A DNA stretch of 64,000 bases from an uncultured Alistipes sp. (GCA_949286165.1 CASDZK010000068.1:22479-86478); one strand, 5' to 3'; shown: positions 1-12,376, numbered from the stretch's first letter. A program made the numbers and translations. Notes: a model not told the origin generated them from the sequence alone.

Positions 1-998
1 AAATGATTATGTTCTACATCAACATCTGTTTCCCGGACTATACCAACCCTTGTTTCAGCGACGCCAAAATAACCGGGAAAAACGGTATAATCAGAAACCT
101 CAGGAAATGGTCCGCTATTTTTCCCGATAACCAATACATCAAATATTTCGCTACGGACGGAAAAAAGGGCAAACTTCCGGAATATTTGTCCCAAGCGTTC
201 AAAGAGTCCGGTTTCTTCGTTTTCAGGAATGCATGGCAGGATCCCGCGACCGTCATGATCGTAAAAGCCGGTCCTGAAGGGGAATGGCACTGCCAACCGG
301 ACAACGGCACTTTCGAGCTTTGGATAAACGGCAAAAACTTTTTCCCCGATTCGGGAAGCTACATATACGGAGGCGACGATGAAGTAATGGCATGGCGCAA
401 CTGGTTCCGGCAAACCAGAGTACATAACACGCTCACGCTCGGCAATGAAAACATCACGACAACCGACTCTAAAACTCTGCTCTGGGAAGGGACAGGCGAC
501 CTGCAAAAATTAGTTACGGAAAATCAAAGTTACGAAAACCTGAAACACCGAAGGTCCGTATTTTTCATCGAGAACAAATTTTTCGTCATCGTCGATGAAG
601 CCATCGGAAATGCATTAGGAGACGTCAACTTGCATTTCGAGTTGTGCGAAGGCCCGGTAAAAATCGATTCCGTCCGGCACACTTTAACCACGGAGAACGA
701 CGGCAACACGCAAATTTTCATGCAGTGTTTCGGTTCCCACCCCCTGCACCTGAGGCAAGAAGAAGGCTGGTATTCGACGGCATACCGTAAAAAAGAGGAA
801 AGGCCGGCCGTAGCCTTCGACATTGAAAAAACGAACGCAGCCCCTGTAAGGTATATTACGGTTATTTACCCGGTCCAGGAAAATTCCACACCCAAAATAT
901 CCTGTAAGTTCAATTCAGCCGCTTTCAGTGATCAAGGCATGGACGTCGATATAAAAATAGACAAAAAACGGTACCGTCTCCGCTACGAGCTTCATTGA
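1..998 (+). CDS. HepC-like heparinase II/III family polysaccharide lyase, C-terminal part (partial)
   Basis: The reading frame is open to the window edge, so this is the last roughly 330 residues of a longer protein and the true start lies upstream. The segment has the beta-sheet half of heparinase II/III-type lyases: a block with FELWINGKNFFPDSGSYIY at about residues 104-122, followed by the VHNTLTL motif at about 140. In characterised heparinase III enzymes a histidine in this region takes part in substrate or metal binding. Such enzymes eliminate glycosaminoglycan or related uronic-acid polysaccharides in the periplasm. The (alpha/alpha) catalytic half with the catalytic Tyr and Asn is outside the window, so substrate is unknown. 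It ends at a strong bidirectional hairpin shared with the convergent deaminase gene. The closest family by memory is PL12; other heparinase-like lyases are possible. Confidence 0.75.
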   Translation, partial: MIMFYINICFPDYTNPCFSDAKITGKNGIIRNLRKWSAIFPDNQYIKYFATDGKKGKLPEYLSQAFKESGFFVFRNAWQDPATVMIVKAGPEGEWHCQPDNGTFELWINGKNFFPDSGSYIYGGDDEVMAWRNWFRQTRVHNTLTLGNENITTTDSKTLLWEGTGDLQKLVTENQSYENLKHRRSVFFIENKFFVIVDEAIGNALGDVNLHFELCEGPVKIDSVRHTLTTENDGNTQIFMQCFGSHPLHLRQEEGWYSTAYRKKEERPAVAFDIEKTNAAPVRYITVIYPVQENSTPKISCKFNSAAFSDQGMDVDIKIDKKRYRLRYELH

Positions 999-1001
999 TA
1001 C

Positions 1002-1058
1002 CATGGCATTAAAAGACGACGAACCGACAAAATCGGTTCGTCGTCTTTTAATGCCATG
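1002..1058. terminator. Bidirectional terminator, perfect 26-bp stem
   Basis: The arms 1002-1027 and 1033-1058 are exact reverse complements with a 5-base loop. The inner GC-rich part (GACGACGAACCGA) is bracketed by AAAA on the left and TTTT on the right, so it reads as an intrinsic terminator on both strands. It lies between the convergent lyase and deaminase genes. Confidence 0.8.
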
Positions 1059-1154
1059 CGACACATTTTATTTTTCCAATGACAACGGCAATTTCCTAAC
1101 GTAAACAATGTCATATCGTGAAACCAGACCGACATTTTCGCGTGTCGCCCAATA

Positions 1155-1685
1155 TCAATACTCTACCTTATCGGTCTTTTCTTCCCATTTACGAAATGCC
1201 TCCAACGCCTCTTCGCGCATAAAATGTTCGCACTGGATCGACCGTTGGTCATAATCGAGTTCCAACTGATCGTAAATAAAGGAATCGTCGAAATCAATTG
1301 CCTGAGCATCGGCTTTCGTATTGCCATAACAAATTCTTTCTACTCCGGCCCAATAAAGGGCGCTGAGGCACATCGGACAAGGTTCGCAGGAACTGTACAC
1401 CGTACAACCGTCCAACCGGAAAGTCCCCAATTTCCGACAAGCACTGCGAATCGCGGCAATCTCAGCATGGGCCGTAGGATCCGTATCAGGAACTACCCGA
1501 TTAACCCCCGTAGCGATTACGTTACCGTCACGAACGATTACGGCCCCGAACGGACCTCCTCCGTTATCGACATTTTCTATCGACAGCCGGATCGCCATCC
1601 TCATATAACGGGCATCGTCGGCCGAAAAATCGGTCTTTTCGGAAAGATCTTTCCGACAACCGTTATTGCTGACAATTACATCCAT
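1155..1685 (-). CDS. guaD: Guanine deaminase-type nucleoside/base deaminase
   Basis: This is a cytidine-deaminase-fold zinc enzyme. The HAE motif and the PCPMC motif supply one His and two Cys zinc ligands, with the Glu of HAE as proton shuttle. The C-terminal stretch with FDDSFIYDQL closely resembles Bacillus guanine deaminase, which converts guanine to xanthine in purine salvage; another base or nucleoside substrate cannot be excluded. An upstream ATG at 1703 is also in frame, but a good promoter (-7 at 1717-1724) would put the transcript start at about 1710. The ATG at 1685 (protein starting MDVIVSN, 176 residues) is therefore preferred. The gene is monocistronic. Confidence 0.8.
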   Translation of the reverse strand: MDVIVSNNGCRKDLSEKTDFSADDARYMRMAIRLSIENVDNGGGPFGAVIVRDGNVIATGVNRVVPDTDPTAHAEIAAIRSACRKLGTFRLDGCTVYSSCEPCPMCLSALYWAGVERICYGNTKADAQAIDFDDSFIYDQLELDYDQRSIQCEHFMREEALEAFRKWEEKTDKVEY

Positions 1686-1716
1686 AGATATTATGATAAA
1701 CACATATTCCGAAAGA

Positions 1717-1747
1717 CAAAAATAACCAATCCGCCCAACAAAACAAA
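1717..1747 (-). promoter_or_regulatory. Bacteroidetes-type promoter of the deaminase gene
   Basis: Read on the minus strand, TTTG (1744-1747), 19 bases, then TATTTTTG (1717-1724) match the Bacteroidetes -33 TTTG and -7 TAnnTTTG consensus with ideal spacing. The match also argues for the downstream start codon at 1685. Confidence 0.7.
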
Positions 1748-1840
1748 CGATAAAAAAGCCTCAAAAAATCCTCTTCCCTTTTTTAAAATACCCAAATCGC
1801 TTTTAGGTTATTTTCAATTTTCCTTTCCGAATATCCAAAT

Positions 1841-1875
1841 AAAAAAACAGGCAAAAATCAAACGATTTCTGCCTG
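1841..1875 (-). terminator. Intrinsic terminator of the DUF5606 gene
   Basis: The 12-bp arms 1848-1859 and 1864-1875 pair with one mismatch around a 4-base loop. On the minus strand the stem is followed by seven T (1841-1847). It lies 23 bp beyond the stop of the DUF5606 gene. Confidence 0.7.
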
Positions 1876-1897
1876 CCTTCCTTAATAAAGAGCTTAC

Positions 1898-2458
1898 TTA
1901 TTTCGCTTTTACGGCTGACGAACGTTGTTGCGGTGCTTTCGCCTTGGAAGCCGGCTTGACCGTCGTTTCCTTTTTCTGTATTTTAGGATGAACCGCCTGT
2001 TTCGCCGCCATGTTTTTCACGGCATCCTCCGCCGGCGAATCTTCCTGTTCCTGCCCGTTTTCATCGGACTCCTCCACAAAAACGGTCATTCCCGCCGCCC
2101 GCAGGATATTGTACCATGCAAAAATTTTTTTCATATCGGACACATGCACCCGATCTTCATCATAAACAGGTACGAACGTTTTAAATGCCTTTTTCAACTC
2201 TTCGGCGGAAGATTTCGGACTAAGTGCTTCTCCTCCTTCATTCTTATCATATATTGTCTGAAACACGACAGACAACGGCATGTCTTCATTCTCAGTAAAC
2301 ACGGCAATATCCCCCAGGGAACTTACCTTAGACGTCCCCTGTACAGGCATACGCCTTCCATCCGACAGGTTTTCCACAATAATTCCGCTTTTACTCTGAG
2401 CAACGAATCTGTAAAGACCGGATTGACCGGAAATGGACAAAATTTCTGATAGTTTCAT
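1898..2458 (-). CDS. DUF5606 family protein with basic tail
   Basis: The first roughly 140 residues match the Bacteroidetes-specific DUF5606 family as remembered (opening MKLSEILSISGQSGLYRFVAQ, then a segment with DRVHVSDMKKIFAWYNIL). The function of the family is unknown to me. There is no signal peptide or membrane segment, so it is expected to be cytoplasmic. The last roughly 45 residues form a low-complexity Lys/Ala/Gln-rich tail, of a kind that could contact nucleic acid; this is inference. A -7-like TATATTTG (2483-2490, minus) lies 25 bp upstream of the ATG, and an intrinsic terminator follows the stop. Confidence 0.75.
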   Translation of the reverse strand: MKLSEILSISGQSGLYRFVAQSKSGIIVENLSDGRRMPVQGTSKVSSLGDIAVFTENEDMPLSVVFQTIYDKNEGGEALSPKSSAEELKKAFKTFVPVYDEDRVHVSDMKKIFAWYNILRAAGMTVFVEESDENGQEQEDSPAEDAVKNMAAKQAVHPKIQKKETTVKPASKAKAPQQRSSAVKAK

Positions 2459-2482
2459 ATTATTTTTAGATTAAATCCGCGA

Positions 2483-2490
2483 CAAATATA
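2483..2490 (-). promoter_or_regulatory. Candidate -7 box for the DUF5606 gene
   Basis: TATATTTG on the minus strand fits TAnnTTTG and would give a leader of about 18-20 bases. I see no convincing -33 element at the usual distance. Confidence 0.4.
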
Positions 2491-2601
2491 CGCTTTTTTC
2501 ATGACATCGTCCCCAGGCATTCCTTTATTTACAAAATATGCGCTCCCGGGCAATGGTATATTTTTTGTTTAATCCCGTTCAATCAAAATACTATCTCTTC
2601 T

Positions 2602-3780
2602 ATGAAATCGATCGGCATGAAAACAAATTTTCTCATCACTTTGCTCATACCTTGCAGTTACTGGTTCTCCGCATGTTCATCTCAAAAACCGACAGCAACA
2701 AACGAATCCTTATTCGAGCTGGAAGTAGCGGAAGCGATTTCCTTAGAAATGCCTTATAGCCAAATATTTACAGGACAAACTTACGCCAGTGACAGCTACG
2801 TCATACAACCCCGCGTTACCGGATACCTGATAGGAAAATATTTCTCCAGCGGAGAAAAAGTAAACAAAGGGGATTTATTATTCCAAATCGATCCTGCTCC
2901 GTTCAACGCGGCCGTCATGAAAGCCAATGCCGACATGGCCAGTGCCAACGCAACGTTCAAAGCAGCCGAAAGCAATTACAAACGTAGCGTTCCGTTAGCT
3001 CGTATCAACGCTATCAGCCAAAGCGCATTGGATCAAGCCGTTGCCGACTTCGAATCGGGCAAAGAATCGGTCAAAGCGGCCAAAGCTGCTTTAGAGCTGG
3101 CCAAACTGGATTTAAGTTACACGAGGATCTACGCCCCGGCAAGCGGCTATATCGCTCCTTCCAAAGCGGCGGTAGGCGATTATGTGGGGGGAGGAACAGC
3201 ATATACTCAACTGACCACCATTTACTCCACGGACAGCATTATCGTATATATCTATCTGCCCGTTCGGGAATTCATGAATTTGCAGAAAATACAACCCGGG
3301 CTTTCCATCGATTCCCTGTTTTCCGATATACGACTCATTATGCCGAACGGCACATTCTATGAATATCCGGGTACTTACGATTACACCGAACCCTCGGTCA
3401 GCAATGAAACCGGCGCTATGGTCGTACACCTCTCCTTTCCAAACACGGAAGGCAAAATCCGTCCGGGAACTTTTGCCCGCATACTGACCGGCATAGGCGA
3501 TCCCCATCCGATGATTCTGATTCCCCAGCGCGCCGTCAGCGAAGTACAGGGACTGACCAACATATACGTCGTCAATCCGGACAGCACGTTATCGTACAAG
3601 GCCGTAGAAATAGCTTTCCCTTATCAAAGTTTTTACGCTGTAAGTTCCGGTATAAATCCAGGGGAACAAATATTAGTCAACGGACTGCAAAAAGCACGCA
3701 GCGGGATGAAGATAAAACCTGTCATGGTCCATATCGATACCATCCACACAACTAAAGTCGGAGGGAATACAAATGAATAA
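2602..3780 (+). CDS. RND efflux periplasmic adaptor lipoprotein (AcrA/MexA type)
   Basis: This is the membrane fusion protein of a tripartite drug or solute efflux system; it bridges the inner-membrane pump and the outer-membrane channel. A lipoprotein signal ends at the lipobox FSAC, with Cys25 as the likely lipidation site. It is followed by a biotinyl-lipoyl-like domain (VIQPRVTGYLIGKYFSSG and INA repeats), a coiled-coil hairpin rich in Ala at about residues 110-165, the paired lipoyl half (YTRIYAPASGYIA), then beta-barrel and membrane-proximal domains. At 392 residues it is of normal size. It overlaps the pump gene by 8 bp, so the two are probably translationally coupled. No adjacent regulator is present, so substrate is unknown. 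A weak -7-like run, TATTTTTTG, lies about 40 bp upstream. Confidence 0.92.
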   Translation: MKSIGMKTNFLITLLIPCSYWFSACSSQKPTATNESLFELEVAEAISLEMPYSQIFTGQTYASDSYVIQPRVTGYLIGKYFSSGEKVNKGDLLFQIDPAPFNAAVMKANADMASANATFKAAESNYKRSVPLARINAISQSALDQAVADFESGKESVKAAKAALELAKLDLSYTRIYAPASGYIAPSKAAVGDYVGGGTAYTQLTTIYSTDSIIVYIYLPVREFMNLQKIQPGLSIDSLFSDIRLIMPNGTFYEYPGTYDYTEPSVSNETGAMVVHLSFPNTEGKIRPGTFARILTGIGDPHPMILIPQRAVSEVQGLTNIYVVNPDSTLSYKAVEIAFPYQSFYAVSSGINPGEQILVNGLQKARSGMKIKPVMVHIDTIHTTKVGGNTNE

Positions 3781-6700
3781 TTTTTTCGTACAACGTCCGA
3801 TTTTTGCGATGGTCATATCCATCGTAATCGTCATTCTCGGATTGATTTCCCTGCAATCACTGCCTATCGAGCAATATCCCGACATTACCCCTCCGGTAGT
3901 GGAAGTCAGCGCATCCTACCAAGGAGCCGACGCTTCTACCGTACAACAATCGGTGGCGACCCCCATCTCTCAAGACATCATGGGCGTAGAAAACATGCTT
4001 TACATGCAATCCACTTGTGCAAACGACGGAAGCATGTCGTTACAAGTCAGTTTCGACATCGGTTCGGATATAGACATGAACACGGTCTTTACCGAAAACC
4101 GGGTCTCTACAGCCACTCCCATGCTTCCCGCTTCCGTCAGACAACAAGGCGTATCGACCACCAAAACAATGAACAGTTTTCTGATGATCTTTACGTTATA
4201 CAGCGACGGACGTTACAACGGCGACTTCCTGTCGAATTATGCCACCATCAACATAAAAAACGAATTGCTGAAAATCAACGGCGTAGGAAAAGTCAATATC
4301 ATGGGAGCTGGAGAATATTCCATGCGGGTATGGATAGAACCGGATAAACTGCACTATCTAAACCTGAGTATCAGCGAAGTCGTAAATGCCATAGAATCGC
4401 AAAGCGGAATTTATCCGGCAGGAAAACTGGGAGGCGCTCCGGCCCCGACCGGCACGGAATTTACCTATACGGTAGTTTTGCCTCCGGCCATATCCACTCC
4501 CGAAGAATACGGTAACATTATCGTAAAAGTATTGGACGACGGCTCGCAGGTTTTCTTAAAAGATATCGCCCGCATCGATTTCGGATCCCAATCCTACGAC
4601 GTCTCTTCCAGGTTGGGCGATAAAGATTGCGCAATGATTATGCTTTACCAGACTCCGGGCAGCAATGCTCTGGAAGTCGGGAACAAGGCCAAAACAGTCA
4701 TGGCGTCGCTATCCGAAAAGTTCGAAGACGGAATGAAATACGACCTTCTGGTAGATACGACAGCTGTTATTAAAACAGGCGTGGAAGAAATCGTATGGAC
4801 ATTGGTTATCGCCCTGGTTTTAGTCGTATTGATTATTTACCTGTTCATTCAGGACCTCCGGGCCATGATTATCCCGGTCGTATCCATCCCCGTAGCTCTT
4901 ATCGGAGCCTTCATGCTTTTCCCTTTGTTAGGTTTTACCATCAACGTTTTCTCACTGCTCGGTTTGGTTCTGGCCATCGGTCTGGTAGTGGATGATGCTA
5001 TCGTCGTAGTGGAAGCCGTGCAGGTCAACATAGAAAAAGGGCTGTCGCCTAAAGAAGCCACCGTAGCCGCCATGAAAGCGGTCTCCTCGCCCATCATAGC
5101 CACTACCCTTGTTTTGACCGCCGTATTCATTCCCGTTTCGTTCATCGGCGGCATTACGGGGCTGATGTACCAGCAATTCGCGATTACGATCGCTTTTTCC
5201 GTCATCATATCGGCTTTCAACGCATTAACACTCAGCCCGGCCCTATGTTCCATCTGGCTCAGACCGAGAAAACAAAGCAGCAAAGGCTTTTTCGGCGCAT
5301 TCAACCGATGGTTCGGAAAACGCGTGGATTCCTACCTTTCAAAAGTAAACATCATTACGCGGCACTCGCTACGCTCCCTCGTGTTTATCCTGCTCACTTC
5401 ATTGGTCGTCTTTATCCTGTTCAAAGTCCTTCCCTCCGGATTTCTGCCGGAAGAAGACCAAGGTTTTCTCATGACCAGCATTTCGTTGCCTAATGCTGCA
5501 TCGCTCGAACGGACCGAAGCGGCCGCCCATGAAGTGTACAAAATCGTAGCGGCTCGCCCGGACGTAGAAAGCGTTTCCGTAGTAAGCGGTTTCAACATGC
5601 TTTCCGGGATCGCTTCCTCAAACAGTGCCGTTCTATTCATCAAACTGACGGATTACAATACCAGAGCCTCCGCCAGCGTCATTGCCAACGAACTGAACGA
5701 ACAACTGTACATGGCGGTAAACAGTTGTACCGCCTATACTTTCGGGCCGCCCCCCATTCCGGGTATAGGAACCAGTTCCGGATTCACGATCATGATCCAG
5801 GACAAAGGCGGCAATACTCCGGAATATCTGGCGCATTATACCGACTTGTTCATTGCACAAGCCCAAAAGCGGCCGGAAATCGCAACGGCATACACGGAAT
5901 TCAACGCAGACATTCCGCAACGGAAAATTACCATCGATTCCCAAGCCGCTTATCATGAAGGGGTAAGCATGGATAAAATACACGAATTGCTGAATACTTT
6001 TCTGGGAGGAAGCTACATCAACAATTTCAACCGTTTCGGACAGCTGTATCAAACCTACATCCAGGCGGAAAGCAAATACCGCCAGAATAAGACCGATTTA
6101 GATAACTTCTTCGTTACCAACAGTCAGGGAGAAAGCGTTCCGCTTTCCGCTTTCGTGTCGATCACGAACACTTCCGGCGTAGAATACCTGACTCAGTTCA
6201 ACCTATACAATGCCATAACGGTCATGGGCAATGCGGCCAAAGGATATTCTTCGTCACAAGCGTTAGACGCCCTGGAAGAGACGGCGGAGGAAGTGCTACC
6301 CAAAGACATGGGATACGCATTCAGCGGCATGTCGTACCAAGAACGGCAAGCATCCGGGAAAAGCGGCATGACCTATCTTTCCGCGTTCGTATTCGTATTT
6401 TTGGTGCTTGCCGCTTTGTACGAAAGCTGGACCCTCCCCTTCTCCATCCTGTTAGGCGTTCCTTTTGCCGTATTCGGCGCCCTGCTTTTCCTTTTCGGCG
6501 CACACTTCTTCTTTCCTGATTTCATCAACAACATCTTTTTCCAGGTCTCGCTGATCATGCTGATCGGATTATCCGCCAAAAACGCCATTCTAATCATCGA
6601 ATACGCTTTAGACAAATCGAAAGAGGGAGCTTCGCTGCACGATGCCGTATTGGAAGCGGCCCAACTCAGAGTCCGCCCTATCATTATGACCGCTTTTGCC

Positions 6701-6904
6701 TTCATTTTAGGAGTCATGCCCCTGATTTTCGCCAACGGATCGAATTCCCAAGCTCGAAACGTAATGGGAATCGCCCTTTTTGGCGGTATGCTCATCGCGA
6801 CGATCATCGGTCTGTTCATTTATCCGATGTTATACACGTTAATCCGAAAATTCGATGAAAAACGAAAAAACAAAAAAAATGAAATCTCAAGCCAAAACAT
6901 ATAG
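3773..6904 (+). CDS. RND efflux pump, inner-membrane HAE1 family (AcrB type)
   Basis: This 1043-residue proton-driven pump has the standard AcrB architecture: an N-terminal helix (FFVQRPIFAMVISIVIVILGL), two large periplasmic loops and twelve transmembrane helices in two repeats. The conserved GLVVDDAIVVVEAV in helix 4 carries the two adjacent Asp of the proton relay. The second repeat has SAKNAILIIEYA. AcrB-type pumps work as trimers that take hydrophobic and amphiphilic compounds from the periplasm and outer leaflet and pass them to the outer-membrane channel. It is the middle gene of the efflux operon, overlapping both neighbours. Specificity cannot be read from sequence. Confidence 0.95.
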   Translation: MNNFFVQRPIFAMVISIVIVILGLISLQSLPIEQYPDITPPVVEVSASYQGADASTVQQSVATPISQDIMGVENMLYMQSTCANDGSMSLQVSFDIGSDIDMNTVFTENRVSTATPMLPASVRQQGVSTTKTMNSFLMIFTLYSDGRYNGDFLSNYATINIKNELLKINGVGKVNIMGAGEYSMRVWIEPDKLHYLNLSISEVVNAIESQSGIYPAGKLGGAPAPTGTEFTYTVVLPPAISTPEEYGNIIVKVLDDGSQVFLKDIARIDFGSQSYDVSSRLGDKDCAMIMLYQTPGSNALEVGNKAKTVMASLSEKFEDGMKYDLLVDTTAVIKTGVEEIVWTLVIALVLVVLIIYLFIQDLRAMIIPVVSIPVALIGAFMLFPLLGFTINVFSLLGLVLAIGLVVDDAIVVVEAVQVNIEKGLSPKEATVAAMKAVSSPIIATTLVLTAVFIPVSFIGGITGLMYQQFAITIAFSVIISAFNALTLSPALCSIWLRPRKQSSKGFFGAFNRWFGKRVDSYLSKVNIITRHSLRSLVFILLTSLVVFILFKVLPSGFLPEEDQGFLMTSISLPNAASLERTEAAAHEVYKIVAARPDVESVSVVSGFNMLSGIASSNSAVLFIKLTDYNTRASASVIANELNEQLYMAVNSCTAYTFGPPPIPGIGTSSGFTIMIQDKGGNTPEYLAHYTDLFIAQAQKRPEIATAYTEFNADIPQRKITIDSQAAYHEGVSMDKIHELLNTFLGGSYINNFNRFGQLYQTYIQAESKYRQNKTDLDNFFVTNSQGESVPLSAFVSITNTSGVEYLTQFNLYNAITVMGNAAKGYSSSQALDALEETAEEVLPKDMGYAFSGMSYQERQASGKSGMTYLSAFVFVFLVLAALYESWTLPFSILLGVPFAVFGALLFLFGAHFFFPDFINNIFFQVSLIMLIGLSAKNAILIIEYALDKSKEGASLHDAVLEAAQLRVRPIIMTAFAFILGVMPLIFANGSNSQARNVMGIALFGGMLIATIIGLFIYPMLYTLIRKFDEKRKNKKNEISSQNI

Positions 6905-8273
6905 CTACTTTCTGATAATCGCACTGTTTCCGGTTACCTTGATCGGGTGCATGGTAGGGCCGAACTTCAAATCCCCGCAAGTGAACGTACCCGACCGGTA
7001 TTTATACGATTCTTTGTCCGGCACGGCGCAAAATCCGGCCATCGACAGTGCATGGTGGAAAAATTTCGGAGACCCGAAATTGGATTCGCTTATCAAAATC
7101 GCCATCGATTCCAATAAAAACCTGTCCATCGCTTTATCCAGAGTGGAACAGGCCCGGCTGAAAGCCCGCTCCGCAAGAGCCGACCTGGCCCCGTCTTTGG
7201 ACATATCCGGTTCAGCCTCATGGGAACACACGGAACAAGCGGGCTGGACGCAAAACTATACCGTCCAACCCTCCATCTCCTGGACACTCGACGTTTTCGG
7301 GAAACTGCGCCGGATGAGCCAATCGGCAAAAGCCGATTGGTTAGCCAGCAAATACGGCTATTCAGCCACCATGCTCTCCTTGTTATCGGAAGTGGCCACC
7401 AACTATTTTTCCCTGCTCGAATATAAACGCAATCTGGACATTTCCCGACAAACTTACCGTTCCCGGGAAATCTCCTTCGCCATGATAGATTCTTCCTTCA
7501 AATACGGAAAATCCTCGGGACTGGACAGAAGACAAGCCGAATCGCAACTGCAAACGGCCGCCGCAGCCATATCACAATATGAACGGGCCGTAGCACAAAC
7601 CACTTTGACGATCAACTCCCTGTTAGGCGAGAATCCGCATCCCATCGAAACGAGCCATTCCCTTACCATCGAGAATATAACGATTCCGGATATTCCTTCC
7701 GGAATCCCGGCCTCTTTATTAAAGCGCAGGCCCGATATCATGCAGGCATACCAACAGGCAGCATCGGCTTCCGCGCAAATCGGTGTCGCCGTAGCTAACC
7801 GGTTCCCCTCTTTCGCATTGACCGGAGCAGGAGGCGTCGCCTCCGAAATCGTCAAAGGAATCAGTTCGGGCAATCCGGTCGCCTGGGGCGGAAAGGTACT
7901 GATTACAGAACCCTTACTGAACTGGGGAAACAATAAAAGGGCTGTCGAAATCGCCCGGGAAACTTACAAACAAACCGTGCTGCAATACGAACAGACCGTT
8001 ATCAACGCTTTTTCGGAAGTGGAACAATCCCTTTCGGCCATACAAACTTACAAACAGCAAATCAAGAAATACCAGGCTTTGCTGAAAACCGTAAACGATA
8101 TCCGGGAAATGACCACGCAACTTTATGCCGCCGGCAGTACCGATTATCTGCAAGTATTGGACGCGGAACGGACCTACTTTTCCACCCAAATACAATATGT
8201 TCAACTGCTAAGCAGTCAATTGGCCGCCTATACTACCCTATATATGGCTTTAGGAGGCGGTTTATACGAATAA
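6855..8273 (+). CDS. RND efflux outer-membrane channel lipoprotein (OprM/NodT type)
   Basis: This is the third component of the efflux system, a TolC-like trimeric channel anchored by lipid. It has the lipobox LIGC (Cys32 from the first ATG), then the family-typical start VGPNFKSPQVNVPDRY and two repeats of the outer-membrane efflux domain with long coiled-coil helices. The first ATG at 6855 overlaps the pump gene by 50 bp. A second ATG at 6879 gives a more standard signal peptide (MKSQAKTYSYF) and may be the real start. The gene ends 4 bp before the stop of the convergent zinc-peptidase gene, so the two transcripts meet end to end without a visible terminator. Confidence 0.92.
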   Translation: MKNEKTKKMKSQAKTYSYFLIIALFPVTLIGCMVGPNFKSPQVNVPDRYLYDSLSGTAQNPAIDSAWWKNFGDPKLDSLIKIAIDSNKNLSIALSRVEQARLKARSARADLAPSLDISGSASWEHTEQAGWTQNYTVQPSISWTLDVFGKLRRMSQSAKADWLASKYGYSATMLSLLSEVATNYFSLLEYKRNLDISRQTYRSREISFAMIDSSFKYGKSSGLDRRQAESQLQTAAAAISQYERAVAQTTLTINSLLGENPHPIETSHSLTIENITIPDIPSGIPASLLKRRPDIMQAYQQAASASAQIGVAVANRFPSFALTGAGGVASEIVKGISSGNPVAWGGKVLITEPLLNWGNNKRAVEIARETYKQTVLQYEQTVINAFSEVEQSLSAIQTYKQQIKKYQALLKTVNDIREMTTQLYAAGSTDYLQVLDAERTYFSTQIQYVQLLSSQLAAYTTLYMALGGGLYE

Positions 8274-8277
8274 AAAA

Positions 8278-11036
<2,759 letters not shown>

Positions 11037-11133
11037 TTATGCCTCGTAAAGGTAGGGAAAATAAATTTCATAAAATTATTTTGCAATTATATTTTTTGAT
11101 GTATTATTGCAAAAAAAATGAAACGAAAAACAT

Positions 11134-11448
11134 ATGAACAACAAGGGGACGAACGCTAAAAAGCGACTGGTTGTCAGCTATAAAAATCTGAGTGACGAAC
11201 TGAAAGCGGCATTGAAGAAACAATATCCGAACGGGTATAGCGAAAACATGATCCGGGTGGATAAAGGTCCAGGAGATTTTTTTTACGCTATTGTTTTGGA
11301 AACGGAAGAGGTCAGTTATTTGATTAAAGTAGATGTCAAGATCGACGACGGAAATACTGACGAAGAAGAAGACAAAGAATATTACGACGATAATATTGAA
11401 GGAGCCGAAGATATCATCGACGACAACGTTTCGGACGACGACGAATAA
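11134..11448 (+). CDS. Small acidic conserved hypothetical protein
   Basis: This 104-residue protein has a compact N-terminal part (KKRLVVSYKNLSDELKAAL, then FFYAIVLETEEVSYLIKVDV) and a last roughly 35 residues that are almost entirely Asp and Glu. I recognise similar small proteins from other Bacteroidales but no assigned function. There is no signal peptide, so it is presumed cytoplasmic. It lies 30 bp upstream of the GT2 gene on the same strand. A near-consensus promoter (TTTTG, 18 bp, TATTATTG) precedes it around 11081-11108. Confidence 0.7.
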   Translation: MNNKGTNAKKRLVVSYKNLSDELKAALKKQYPNGYSENMIRVDKGPGDFFYAIVLETEEVSYLIKVDVKIDDGNTDEEEDKEYYDDNIEGAEDIIDDNVSDDDE

Positions 11449-11478
11449 ATTTTTTTATCCGAAACGAATCCAATATCC

Positions 11479-12318
11479 ATGATCTCAATCATTACGGCCA
11501 TATACAATCAGTTGGATATGAACAAATTGTTCTGGGAATACCTGAACAAATACACGGACAATCCTTTCGAACTGATTATCATAGATAACTGCTCGGACGA
11601 CGGAAGCCGGGAATTCTTTCAATCTTTGGCCGGACAAGGCGTACGGGTAATCGCCAATGAAGCGAATTATTCATACCCGCATTGCCAAAACCAGGGCATT
11701 GCCGTCGCAACCGGCGATACTCTGGTATTTTTTAACAACGACATTTTAGTCTCTCCACATTGGGACAGCCGCCTTTTACAAGTATTGGGAAAAGAAAACC
11801 GCGACGTAGTCAGTTTAGCCAGCAATGACAGAATCAACGACCGAAAAACGACGAAAAAGATATCCAGACGATGGAAACGGATTAAATATCCGCTGATTTC
11901 GCTATTCGGGCAACGCACTTTCTCACTCCGGCTTATGCAACGGTTATGTTACGGTAATTGGACAACTTACACGGAACGGATATTTGCCCGATACGGATTT
12001 TCTCTAACCCCGGGCTTTTCAGGTTCCGCTATTGCCATGAACAGAAAAGCCCTGGAAAAATTAGGCTGTTGGGATATCTCACAACAAGGAGCCGACTTCG
12101 ACCTGTTTTTCCGAACCTGCCATCGGCACGAAACAGTGGGCGATCTGCAACCGTTAGCCGTCATCAACGGCATCTTCATCCATCACTACCGACGGCTGAC
12201 TCTGTATGGAGGGAAATATCCCCCGTTCGCAGACGCAGCCAATCTCGTACCTCTCAAAACCAAATGGCCGGAAACCGACTTTCAAAAATGGATGAAAATC
12301 GTCAATTTCGAATCATAA
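11479..12318 (+). CDS. Family 2 glycosyltransferase
   Basis: This GT-A fold enzyme transfers a sugar from a nucleotide donor to an acceptor. It opens with SIITAIYNQLDMN, then ELIIIDNCSDDGS for nucleotide binding, and VFFNNDILVSPHW holds the metal-binding DxD-like position (NND). The C-terminal segment with GADFDLFFRTCHR fits the acceptor/catalytic Asp region of GT2. There are no membrane helices. At 279 residues it resembles rhamnosyltransferase-type enzymes of surface polysaccharide synthesis, but neither donor nor acceptor can be assigned and no polysaccharide cluster is nearby. It is followed by an intrinsic terminator. Confidence 0.85.
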   Translation: MISIITAIYNQLDMNKLFWEYLNKYTDNPFELIIIDNCSDDGSREFFQSLAGQGVRVIANEANYSYPHCQNQGIAVATGDTLVFFNNDILVSPHWDSRLLQVLGKENRDVVSLASNDRINDRKTTKKISRRWKRIKYPLISLFGQRTFSLRLMQRLCYGNWTTYTERIFARYGFSLTPGFSGSAIAMNRKALEKLGCWDISQQGADFDLFFRTCHRHETVGDLQPLAVINGIFIHHYRRLTLYGGKYPPFADAANLVPLKTKWPETDFQKWMKIVNFES

Positions 12319-12337
12319 TATACATTAAGCTGTAAAC

Positions 12338-12376
12338 AAAAAACGGAACAGGCAAATTTACCGTTCCGTTTTTATT
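12338..12376 (+). terminator. Intrinsic terminator after the GT2 gene
   Basis: The arms 12339-12349 (AAAAACGGAAC) and 12363-12373 (GTTCCGTTTTT) are exact complements with a 13-base loop, and the right arm ends in a T run. Confidence 0.65.

Noticed and set aside
1224..1991. A 255-codon plus-strand frame over the deaminase and DUF5606 genes
   Set aside because: It is opposite to two well supported minus-strand genes and has no recognisable domain.
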